DNA of 64,000 bases from Pseudomonas sp. Irchel s3h14 (GTDB lineage: Bacteria; Pseudomonadota; Gammaproteobacteria; Pseudomonadales; Pseudomonadaceae). Below, piece after piece: positions 41,486-48,585 of the stretch. The notes beneath the pieces are model-generated. The model saw only the letters and a program-made list of their open reading frames with translations, was not told the DNA's origin and made no database searches. The stretch covers positions 558,001-622,000 of the forward strand of contig NZ_FYDJ01000002.1 of assembly GCF_900187425.1 (NCBI RefSeq), written 5' to 3'. The position numbers and the translations under genes were made by a program. Every line of letters starts with the position of its first letter. The first letter of the stretch is position 1.

Positions 41486-44065
41486 ATGGCTGATGGATTC
41501 CAAAAGACCGGTTTGTGGCAGTCTTCGCTCGCTCCAATTTCAGATGACCCGTTAGAGCCGCACCGTACGCGTCTCCGAGCGGCCTTAATGACATGTAGAG
41601 AAAATATCAAGCCTATTGTCGAGAAAATCGCGCATGTTTTGCCTGGGCTTACCGTCCATGACATTACACACCTTGATGCTCTTTGGGAAACTGCTGATTT
41701 AATAGCGGGTGAGAATTATCCTCTAAACCCACTAGAAGGATTCGTTTTTGGTTTGTCCGTGTTACTTCATGATTCTGCGATGTGCTGGCAAGCATATGAG
41801 AATGGTCGCGAAGGTGTACGAGATTCTGTTGAGTGGCAGGACGCCTACGCACACGAATGTGACCAATCGCCAGATCTGACAGAAGAAGCGCGCCAAGCGG
41901 CTGCGGACTTTACTGCGCTTCGAGCACTGCATGCCCATCAGGCTCAGAAGCTCACGGAGATTGGTTGGAAGCATCCAGATACAGGTCAAACTATGTATTT
42001 GATCGATGACACTCAACTTCGCACGGAGATAGGGCCCCTCGCGGGGAATATTGCGTCCAGCCACCACTGGAATACGGAAGCTCTATCAATGTCATTGGGG
42101 GAGCAGTTCAATGCCCCTTTTCCACTTCCGTCAGAATGGTCAGTAGATCCAGTAAAGATAGCGTGTCTGTTACGGTGCGCCGACGCGGCTCACATCAATC
42201 AAGCAAGAGCGCCATTGTTTTTATATGCACTAATAAAGCGCCAAGGGGTATCTCTGGAACATTGGCGGGCTCAAAACAGAATGATGGGGCCATCGCCCGA
42301 CACAGGCGATCAATGCAATACGGCGGTTATCTACACATCCAGTCGGCCTTTCCATGAGAGCGATGCGGCTGCCTGGTGGGTGGCTTACGATGCAGTTTCC
42401 ACTGTCGCTCACGAAATCGCTTCATCTAACGAGCTACTTCGCAATCGTACTCGGCAAGCAGCGCCAGAATTCAAAGTTAAAAGAGTTAGTGGCTCGGAGT
42501 CTATTGAGGAATTAGTTCGGCATTTACGCGTAGAAGGGTGGATGCCATGTGGGGCTAAGCCGCATGTTAGTAATGTAGAGTCCTTGGTGAAGGAACTGGG
42601 AGGGCAGAACCTCTATGGTAAAGGTTCGCCGATACATCTTTTCGGAATCGTTTTGCGAGAGATGATACAGAATGCCCGAGATGCTGTTGTTGCCCGTAGA
42701 TTTATAGAGCCTGGTTTCGAAGGTGAAATTATCGTGCGTTTCACTGAAAGCGGACAGCTGTCTGTTGAAGACAATGGAACCGGCATGTCGCGTAGAGTGA
42801 TGACAGGGCCACTACTAGATTTTGGGAATAGCTTTTGGAAATCGTCACTAGTCCAAGCTGAGTTTCCTGGTCTTCGCTCATCTAAATTTCGGTCAATTGG
42901 TCGTTTTGGAGTTGGTTTCTATTCGATTTTCATGATTTCAGACTCTGTTGAGGTATCAAGTAGATATTGGGACAAGGGACTAGCCGATGTAAATACACTC
43001 GTTTTTAACTCAGGTGTTTCTCTTCGCCCGATTCTTCGGAGTGGACGAGTTAACGGGTTTTCCTCAAATATATCTACAAAGGTTACAGCGAGATTAAAGC
43101 CCGGTATTTTGTCGTTCGGGGAATCGATTGCGCTTAAGCCCTCTTATTCGGGGTCAAAGGAGTTCGAATGCACTTTTGAAGATTTTATTTCCGCGCTTAC
43201 CGTTGGTCTCGACGTTCCCGTTCGAGTTTTTGTTACGGGCAATACCCCTGTTCAGATCCATGATGGTAGATGTGCAGATATTGAGAAATCACGACAATTG
43301 CTAAGTCGCATAAGCTTCTTATCAAATCGTGATGATATTACCTTGCAACAATATATTGATAGTAATCACCATAGATTACGTCCGATAAAAAGAGGAGACG
43401 ACGCCATTGTTGGTATGGCGGCGATATCAACTCATCCTGCGACGAACCAAATGCTTTTGGGGCTCCGCACTGTGGGCGGACTACCTGCATCCATTGGGGT
43501 CGGAAGCGCAGAGTCGTTTATTGGGTACATAGACTATTTGCCCGCATCTGCGAAGCGTGATTTAGATATTCCAGAGGCGCCGAAAGACGTTTTAAGGTCA
43601 TGGGGTGAGGAACAATTAGACATCCTTGAGCGTGAAGGTGTAAGCGATTTTGAACGATGCATTGCTTCAGCGCATTTTGGTGATTTTGGCGTCGACCCAA
43701 TTAAGTTTGCTAGAGTTCTCGTAACAGTAAGTGGTAACTCGTTCTTCATTAGCTACCAGGCGTTAGCAGCTGCTGCCGAGAACGCGGAGATAGGCATATT
43801 TAAATCACCTGAAATGGACCACGTAGATACATACAGCTCAGCAAATGAATTTCCGGGGGTTATCCTTATTCGACCGCTGGCAAACTCTCCGTCATGCAAT
43901 CTTAAAATGGTAAATGGCGAGCCTGAGGCTCTCAGCAGTATCATTGGGTGTCTTCATCGGGCAATCGCAGATAGTGGGAAAACTCCAAAATGGCAATTGC
44001 GAGAAACAGATATCCCATCAATTTTTGGGAAAACGATGAAGCTTCTAGTGGTAACTGCCACCTGA
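41486..44065 (+). CDS. HD-domain + GHKL (HSP90/MutL-type) ATPase fusion, candidate conflict/defence protein
   Basis: 859 aa, ATG 41486 with AGGGGAAG upstream. N-terminal HD-type phosphohydrolase about 40-330: H58-D59 and H62 (VHDITHLDALW), H95-D96 (LLHDSAM), H193-H194 (SSHHWN), and D233 (LLRCADAAH). GHKL ATPase about 380-600: N-box REMIQNARDA (391-400), G1 VEDNGTGM (427-434), and G2 GRFGVGFYSIF (472-482). The 250-residue C-terminus is unassigned. Such HD-plus-GHKL proteins resemble those of conflict systems; binding a signal or nucleotide and cleaving a nucleotide is plausible. Codon use is AT-rich against the backbone, and two inverted MITE-like repeats flank it. Single gene, with no partner between the repeats. 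Confidence 0.8.
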   Translation: MADGFQKTGLWQSSLAPISDDPLEPHRTRLRAALMTCRENIKPIVEKIAHVLPGLTVHDITHLDALWETADLIAGENYPLNPLEGFVFGLSVLLHDSAMCWQAYENGREGVRDSVEWQDAYAHECDQSPDLTEEARQAAADFTALRALHAHQAQKLTEIGWKHPDTGQTMYLIDDTQLRTEIGPLAGNIASSHHWNTEALSMSLGEQFNAPFPLPSEWSVDPVKIACLLRCADAAHINQARAPLFLYALIKRQGVSLEHWRAQNRMMGPSPDTGDQCNTAVIYTSSRPFHESDAAAWWVAYDAVSTVAHEIASSNELLRNRTRQAAPEFKVKRVSGSESIEELVRHLRVEGWMPCGAKPHVSNVESLVKELGGQNLYGKGSPIHLFGIVLREMIQNARDAVVARRFIEPGFEGEIIVRFTESGQLSVEDNGTGMSRRVMTGPLLDFGNSFWKSSLVQAEFPGLRSSKFRSIGRFGVGFYSIFMISDSVEVSSRYWDKGLADVNTLVFNSGVSLRPILRSGRVNGFSSNISTKVTARLKPGILSFGESIALKPSYSGSKEFECTFEDFISALTVGLDVPVRVFVTGNTPVQIHDGRCADIEKSRQLLSRISFLSNRDDITLQQYIDSNHHRLRPIKRGDDAIVGMAAISTHPATNQMLLGLRTVGGLPASIGVGSAESFIGYIDYLPASAKRDLDIPEAPKDVLRSWGEEQLDILEREGVSDFERCIASAHFGDFGVDPIKFARVLVTVSGNSFFISYQALAAAAENAEIGIFKSPEMDHVDTYSSANEFPGVILIRPLANSPSCNLKMVNGEPEALSSIIGCLHRAIADSGKTPKWQLRETDIPSIFGKTMKLLVVTAT

Positions 44066-44217
44066 CATTGATGCCAAATATAAGCTCTATATAGATGAAG
44101 TGATTTGCCAAGCGACGGAGAGAATCCGTCGCTCTGGATCGCCATGTTTTTGTAGATGCTTCCGATCACGCCTCTTTGTTGGAAGCAGCCTGAGGGCAAT
44201 CGTCCGCTTTTGGCCCA

Positions 44218-44372
44218 GAGTGTGTAAAAACGCTTCGTCAAAATTGAAGTTTGCGCGTCTATGCGAAATCTGAAAATTATCGACTGCTCAGCCGATGTGG
44301 ATTTTGCGTAGAAACGAGATTTTCAGTCCAACACAGGGCTCCAATCGCGCTGAAAAACGTTTTTACACAGCC
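44218..44372. mobile_element. MITE-like repeat, copy 2 (inverted relative to copy 1)
   Basis: 155 bp from GAGTGTGTAAAAACG to the complement of GGCTGTGTAAAAACG. Inverted copy of 41033-41187. It lies 150 bases past the stop of the HD-GHKL gene, which itself has no obvious terminator. Confidence 0.75.
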
Positions 44373-44419
44373 TCGGCCGATTGCGGCCTACGGTTTTACA
44401 CAAATTTGTAAACGCTGCT

Positions 44420-44542
44420 GTAACACCTATTTGGCATGTAACACCCGATGCAGGTGAAAGGACGAACAGTGTGTAACACGAATAAAGCTCAATAAATTCA
44501 ATCAGTTAAGATCGCTCGTAACACCCGCAACACCTGTAACAC
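44420..44542. repeat. Right iteron cluster (GTAACAC repeats)
   Basis: GTAACAC at 44420, 44438, 44473, 44518 and 44536, with GCAACAC at 44527. The last three form a 9-bp tandem (GTAACACCC, GCAACACCT, GTAACACGT), and 44420/44438 are spaced 18. The motif is the reverse complement of the left-end GTGTTAC array at 30210. A run of ten C follows at 44550. No gene in 44373-44718. Confidence 0.72.
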
Positions 44543-44718
44543 GTCTTTCCCCCCCCCCACACCCCATCGATGATAGCGCCACCAGCGAAAGCAAAACTGG
44601 CTTGGTATCGACTAATGCATAAATTCGAATGCTGGGTTGCCGAACGTCACGACGCTTGAGAGGTGCCGTCCGCCGATAACGCTCAGGGGAGATGGATCGA
44701 CCAGAGCACCGACATCGC

Positions 44719-44778
44719 CAGGGACCCTGGGGATGTTCAACAAGTACGGGGTCGGAAACCCGCGTGATCGTGTTAGCG
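44719..44778 (+). repeat. Module copy A of a roughly 60-bp satellite repeat
   Basis: Contains GGGACCCTGG, then GTACGGGGTCGGAAACCCGC, then ATCGTGTTAGCG. It is followed 17 bases later by a GTGAAC iteron array. Copies B (44861) and C (45095, inverted) share the same order of blocks. Confidence 0.7.
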
Positions 44779-44795
44779 GAAAAGTGCACAGCTTA

Positions 44796-44828
44796 GTGAA
44801 CAGGTGAACCGGGTGAACTGCTGTTCAC
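44796..44828. repeat. GTGAAC iterons (resembling P4 type I iterons)
   Basis: GTGAAC at 44796, 44804 and 44813 (steps 8 and 9) and inverted GTTCAC at 44823. GGTGAAC/TGTTCACC is the type recognised by P4 alpha protein at its ori and crr. Confidence 0.65.
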
Positions 44829-44860
44829 CTGTGCATTTGCCCTATCGCTTGGTAGCTCGC

Positions 44861-44920
44861 CGGGGACCCTGGGCATTTCGATGGGTACGGGGCAGAGAAC
44901 CCGCGCGTTCGTGTTAGCGG
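44861..44920 (+). repeat. Module copy B
   Basis: CGGGGACCCTGGGC, GGGTACGGGGCAGAGAACCC, GCGCGTTCGTGTTAGCGG. Direct repeat of copy A, followed 17 bases later by GTTGAC iterons. Confidence 0.7.
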
Positions 44921-44937
44921 CTGGATTTTTTAAGTTA

Positions 44938-44969
44938 GTTGACAGGTTGACGGCGTTGACTCGGTTGAC
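44938..44969. repeat. GTTGAC iterons
   Basis: GTTGAC at 44938, 44946, 44955 and 44964 (steps 8, 9, 9). Same geometry as the GTGAAC array next to copy A, with a different core. Confidence 0.65.
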
Positions 44970-44998
44970 CAACGCCAAGCGTGCGTTATCAGCAACAC

Positions 44999-45039
44999 AA
45001 AGGGGCATCATTACCGACACGGTAACGATGCCCCTTTTT
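44999..45039. terminator. Strong bidirectional terminator
   Basis: AAAGGGGCATC ... GATGCCCCTTT with an inner TTACCG/CGGTAA stem, followed by TTC. It isolates the iteron region from the KTSC gene. Confidence 0.85.
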
Positions 45040-45094
45040 CTTCAAGATCCTTTCAATTTCAACGTTTGAAATTTCAGTAAGCTGCGTAGCCTGT

Positions 45095-45158
45095 CGCTAA
45101 CACGATGTCGCGGGTTTCCGACCCCGTACCGTGAGAAAAGCCTCAGGGTCCCCGGCAG
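45095..45158 (-). repeat. Module copy C (inverted)
   Basis: On the minus strand: CCGGGGACCCTGAGG, GGTACGGGGTCGGAAACCCG, ATCGTGTTAGCG. Same blocks as A and B in the opposite direction, about 125 bases before the KTSC gene. Between 45159 and 45282 only a GGTAACAG-like string was seen. Confidence 0.7.
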
Positions 45159-45282
45159 TTTTCCGGGTTCGGTAACAGGACTTTGCGCTTCGCCAACAGC
45201 ACGGCGCCGAGCTGCCGGTCATCGGCTAGTATCAACAGCCAAGCTACCAGGTCGGTTGGCAGTCAGAGTTAGGGAAAGCGCT

Positions 45283-45483
45283 ATGGATATGATTCGTGTG
45301 ATCTCGTCGGCAATCACGGCTGTGGGCTACGACGCCACCACAGGCTGGATGAAAATCACGTTCAAACAAGGACGCACATACGACTTCTGCCGCGTGCCAT
45401 CAGACGTACATCAGGGGTTGATGGCGGCTGGCTCCAAAGGGTCGTATTTCGACAGAGTCATTAAAGATCGCTACCAGTGCTAG
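45283..45483 (+). CDS. KTSC-domain protein, 66 aa
   Basis: ATG 45283 with AGGGAAAG upstream. KTSC core: MIRVISSAITAVGYDATTGW, MKITFKQGRTYDFCRVPSDV, and GSKGSYFDRVIKDRY, including the family K-G-S-Y-F signature. Small domain found alone or at the ends of nucleic-acid enzymes, probably RNA- or DNA-binding. Last gene of the satellite, ending 50 bases before the right end repeat. Confidence 0.85.
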   Translation: MDMIRVISSAITAVGYDATTGWMKITFKQGRTYDFCRVPSDVHQGLMAAGSKGSYFDRVIKDRYQC

Positions 45484-45532
45484 CTCCTTGCATGGGTAAG
45501 CTTTCAAGCCAATACCCTACCAGCAGCATGGA

Positions 45533-45554
45533 CCGTGTATGCCCACGTGTATGC
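45533..45554. repeat. Right copy of the 22-bp element-end repeat
   Basis: Identical to 28889-28910 and in the same orientation, 16.6 kb away. Marks the right end region of the satellite. Confidence 0.8.
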
Positions 45555-45607
45555 CTAACCGAATCACTACTACCCAAACCCTTATAGAATGGGCCCCACA
45601 GCCTCCA

Positions 45608-45632
45608 GTTCAAACGACGCCTGGGCACCATA
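45608..45632 (+). other. Displaced tRNA-Arg 3' end (probable attR)
   Basis: GTTCAAAC...CGCCTGGGCACCATA matches the 3' end of the tRNA-Arg at 28752-28778 except for four substitutions and one missing T in the acceptor stem. No 5' half is present. It is followed by its own terminator. Confidence 0.6.
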
Positions 45633-45645
45633 CGTAGAAACGAGA

Positions 45646-45679
45646 AAGCCTCAGACCGCAGGGTCTGGGGCTTTTTTTT
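45646..45679 (+). terminator. Terminator after the displaced tRNA end
   Basis: GCCTCAGACC-GCAG-GGTCTGGGGC followed by eight T. It is probably the original tRNA-Arg terminator left behind when the satellite inserted. Confidence 0.85.
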
Positions 45680-45857
45680 GGGCGTTGTCTCGGGCGCCCT
45701 TTTATTTCAAACACTATCGCGCACCACTCGCGAAAGGAGCGGAGCGTGTTAGGCCGGTATCAATCGACCGGTTCGGACAAATGCCGCAAAACTATTTTTT
45801 GCCCGGTGCGCCTCACGCTCTCCAGAATGCCCCTAGGACTTAATCAAAGGGAATTTC

Positions 45858-47138
45858 ATGCGATTGATAAGGAATGCCGACAAGGGTTTCAAACAAACCG
45901 AAAGCCCCAGCAATGCCGCACGATTGGTGAAGGACGCGCTCATGCGAGGTCGACACAACATCAACGGACTTGCCAATTTTGGGAGCCATTCCCGCATCAG
46001 CGACAGCGAAATTGTCGAGTCCGTCCGTAAGGGTGATTTGCTGTTGGTAAAGGAACGCATTGCCAGTTCAGGCAGTGGCTTCGTAGCTAGATCAGCGCCA
46101 GCGCCTGAACCGGTCTACATCCCCCCAAAAGATCCATGGCCACAGACCAAGCCTCGCGACGATCAGGTCTTTGCCAAATCTTGCATCCCCGATAACTGGT
46201 GTCGCACCGACGCCGGCACCGCTTCGGAACCCGCTTCGAACTTCGGCAAGGTAATGGTCGCAGGCGCCATGCTTTTTCCGTCGGCCAGTACCGCCGTAGC
46301 GACGGCACTTGGCGCCGATCTGGCACTAGGTCGCATGGCCGGTGGCGGCATCCTGCAGCAGCGTCTCAATTGGGCGATACGCGGTGCGGGTGGGCCTGCC
46401 AGTGTTTTCATACTGGGCATGCTCCCGACGAAGATGGATGACGGGACGCTCCATACCGACACTCAATTGCGTAGCATGACCCACGCACCTACCCGTGTGC
46501 GCTTTCAGTTTCGTCGCGATGCCGAGGGCGCATTACAAGTCTACGGCATCCATACCACCGCATCAGGCGACGATACGGTACGCACGGTGCAAGCCACGTG
46601 GAACGCCGATAAAACAGCCTTGGAAGCCAAGCTCAATGGCATCACCATTTTGTGGACGCCCCAGCGCGGGCCACTGGGGCAGATGCCCCCACTGATCTAC
46701 CCCGACAACAGTGGCGAACAACTCGGCAGCATCCTGGTCCACCCGATTCCGGACAACTACGACAGCCAGATAGAAGGTCTTCCCGGCGAGGACATCAACA
46801 CCGATGACTGTATTCTGGTGTTCCCGGTAGATACGGGCTTGAAATCGCTGTATGTGGTGTTTGCTCGGCCTATTGGCGGCGACTACAGCTACCATCCTGC
46901 CCCCAAAACACTGACGGCCTTCCCAGACGCCACACGCGCAAAACAAATGTCGAGCGTCCAAGGCGGTGGCAAAAAACGAAGTCGTTGGAAAGATCGCAAG
47001 GGCAGAATTTATGAATGGGATTATGAGAACGGCAGAGTTGAACTCTACGACAAGCAAGGTAAGCATTTGGGAGAGTTCAACCCCGATACAGGGGAACGTA
47101 CAAAGGGTGCTGAACCAGGGCGAACCACATCAAAGTGA
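45858..47138 (+). CDS. S-type bacteriocin with colicin E3-like 16S rRNA ribonuclease domain
   Basis: 426 aa, ATG 45858 with AAAGGG upstream. Middle part about 120-335 is an S-pyocin/colicin translocation domain (FGKVMVAGAMLFPSASTAVA; LPTKMDDGTLHTDTQLRSM). The last 70 residues match the E3/cloacin cytotoxic domain: YSYHPAPKTLTAFP, GGGKKRSRWKDRKGRIYEWD, KHLGEFNPDTGE, and R422 near the end. D388 and E395 align with catalytic Asp and Glu of E3, but Asn391 stands in place of the catalytic His. The N-terminal receptor-binding part is short. It kills related cells by cutting 16S rRNA if active. The immunity gene follows at 15 bases. Confidence 0.88.
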   Translation: MRLIRNADKGFKQTESPSNAARLVKDALMRGRHNINGLANFGSHSRISDSEIVESVRKGDLLLVKERIASSGSGFVARSAPAPEPVYIPPKDPWPQTKPRDDQVFAKSCIPDNWCRTDAGTASEPASNFGKVMVAGAMLFPSASTAVATALGADLALGRMAGGGILQQRLNWAIRGAGGPASVFILGMLPTKMDDGTLHTDTQLRSMTHAPTRVRFQFRRDAEGALQVYGIHTTASGDDTVRTVQATWNADKTALEAKLNGITILWTPQRGPLGQMPPLIYPDNSGEQLGSILVHPIPDNYDSQIEGLPGEDINTDDCILVFPVDTGLKSLYVVFARPIGGDYSYHPAPKTLTAFPDATRAKQMSSVQGGGKKRSRWKDRKGRIYEWDYENGRVELYDKQGKHLGEFNPDTGERTKGAEPGRTTSK

Positions 47139-47153
47139 TATCGGAGAGCAACA

Positions 47154-47393
47154 ATGTTTTTAGAGATTACGGGCTTTCTTGCAGGCGACAACGAAGACGA
47201 TTCGATCAAGTTTGAGCTCGACGTAAGCCCTGTATTTGAGCAAGCGGTTATGGACGTTTTGGGTTGGGACAGCTTAGCGGCGGAGGCTAATGGCGAGCTT
47301 CCATTAACCGGTGGGCAGGTCCAACAATTAGAAATAGCGATCCAACAGTCATTACCGAAAGAATTGGAGCTATTCATCGGCGTACGGGCATAG
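47154..47393 (+). CDS. Probable immunity protein for the E3-like bacteriocin
   Basis: 79 aa, strongly acidic (MFLEITGFLAGDNEDDSIKF; LDVSPVFEQAVMDVLGWDSL), with GGAGAG upstream. Position directly after the toxin and net charge opposite to the basic nuclease domain fit an E3-type immunity protein. Direct sequence likeness to known Im3 proteins is not evident to me, so the call rests on context. Confidence 0.7.
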   Translation: MFLEITGFLAGDNEDDSIKFELDVSPVFEQAVMDVLGWDSLAAEANGELPLTGGQVQQLEIAIQQSLPKELELFIGVRA

Positions 47394-47492
47394 CAGGAGT
47401 TAATAGCGGAAGTTCGACGAAGTGCGCACCTCACCAGGCCGATGACCGTCAAACCACGTTTAGATCGTCGGTCGCGGGGCGCTTATGATCAA

Positions 47493-47540
47493 CTTCTGGG
47501 TAGTTTCTTGGGTGACTTCTTGGGTAGTTTCTTGGGTAGT
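47493..47540. repeat. 12-bp tandem repeat, four units
   Basis: TTCTTGGGTAGT-like units (CTTCTGGGTAGT, TTCTTGGGTGAC, TTCTTGGGTAGT, TTCTTGGGTAGT). In the gene-free gap 47394-47641. Confidence 0.75.
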
Positions 47541-47641
47541 CGGCATTTTTTTGGTCAATCTCCCCGCCCCCTCGGGCGATGTTGGTAAGAATTTCAGTTG
47601 TTCGGTAATCCCGAACTACTGCCGCTGAATAGACGATGCAC

Positions 47642-47666
47642 AAAAAAACCGCCAAAGCGGTTTTTT
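47642..47666. terminator. Bidirectional rho-independent terminator
   Basis: AAAAAAACCGC-CAAA-GCGGTTTTTT. Serves the minus-strand gene ending at 47666 and possibly the bacteriocin unit. Confidence 0.9.
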
Positions 47667-47932
47667 CATTCTGTCGTCCAATCGAACTCGTCGTATTCAT
47701 CATCCTCTTCGTCCTCGACCACTTCATCATCAAGAACGTCGTCCTCTACCGCCTCTTCTGCCTGCTTCGCCAGCAGAAACTCCTTACGACTCTCAGTAAC
47801 AGCCCGCCGTAATTCCTGACCCTTCACCGGGCAGTTGAGCATTTGGGCGATGCGGTCGATTTTTTTCGCCATGGCTTCCTCCAACGCATCGGCTATAGGT
47901 CGATAGTGCGCGCTTTCGGGTGTCGATGCCAA
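47666..47932 (-). CDS. Small acidic conserved-type protein, 88 aa
   Basis: MASTPESAHYRPIADALEEA onward. Helical first half (KKIDRIAQMLNCPVKGQELR), then an extreme acidic tail (DDVLDDEVVEDEEDDEYDEF). No domain known to me. Between the anti-sigma gene and a terminator, same strand, 20 bases downstream of the anti-sigma stop, so it may be co-transcribed. Confidence 0.65.
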   Translation of the reverse strand: MASTPESAHYRPIADALEEAMAKKIDRIAQMLNCPVKGQELRRAVTESRKEFLLAKQAEEAVEDDVLDDEVVEDEEDDEYDEFDWTTE

Positions 47933-47952
47933 ATGACTGACCGCCCTGCCTC

Positions 47953-48585
47953 TCAGTTTTTCTGCAAATCCTTGAGTCTGGCCGTGAGATTTTCCTTGGG
48001 AAAGCGTTTGTGCAATGTCGCCATCAGGTCAGCGGCCGCTTGAGCCTGACCAGCCTTTTGCAGGCGGATCACTTCCCTTAATTGATCGTCGATAAACTTT
48101 GCTGGAGCTATCGCCGAGCGTTTGCTGACCTTCGCTTCATCAGCCATTTCAGCGCTGATGGATTCGCTCTGCGCGGGCGCGGCAAAATCGGCCATTGGCG
48201 CCGCAGGCGCGGGGGCGGACATCGCGCCGGCCGGGGCCGCCAGCGAGCGAGCAACCGAAGGTGATACCTCTGCGGCTTCTTTTTTCGCGACCGGCGCAGA
48301 CGCTTTGGGTGCAGGCGCGAAGTCATAACTCGGCGGTTGCTCCTCCGTGCGTTGCACCAGTGCAAGCATCAGGGCCACACCGACGAGGCTGGCAAATGCG
48401 ACTTGCCAACGGGGTTTCTGGCAGGCCTGGACCCAGCGCTTCCACAGACCTGGCTTCTGCACCGGGACTTCGCGCTGTGCGGTGGCCAGGATGAAGGCGT
48501 CGAGATGGGCCGGCGGTTCGCTGGTCGCGTGTTCACGATAGTGCTTCAACACTTCGTCTTCTGGCGTAGGACGGGCGTCAGTCAT
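47953..48585 (-). CDS. Probable anti-sigma factor (single membrane span)
   Basis: 210 aa. Short cytosolic start (DEVLKHYREHATSEPPAHLD), one hydrophobic segment about 58-77 (WQVAFASLVGVALMLALVQ), then a Pro/Ala-rich periplasmic linker and helical end (QLREVIRLQKAGQAQAAADL). The start overlaps the ECF sigma gene by 4 bases, the classic sigma/anti-sigma pairing. No zinc-binding HxxxCxxC motif is seen. Confidence 0.75.
   Translation of the reverse strand: MTDARPTPEDEVLKHYREHATSEPPAHLDAFILATAQREVPVQKPGLWKRWVQACQKPRWQVAFASLVGVALMLALVQRTEEQPPSYDFAPAPKASAPVAKKEAAEVSPSVARSLAAPAGAMSAPAPAAPMADFAAPAQSESISAEMADEAKVSKRSAIAPAKFIDDQLREVIRLQKAGQAQAAADLMATLHKRFPKENLTARLKDLQKN

Noticed and set aside
44502..45069. 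Several short frames in the right-end control region
   Set aside because: They are built from the repeated modules and iterons, lack start signals, and differ between repeat copies.
45680..45857. PrtN-type P-box before the bacteriocin gene
   Set aside because: No convincing ATTGnnnGT repeats were found in the leader.
47493..47540. CRISPR-like or coding repeat
   Set aside because: Units are contiguous 12-mers without spacers; the minus-strand frame across them has no start signal. Treated as a simple tandem repeat.
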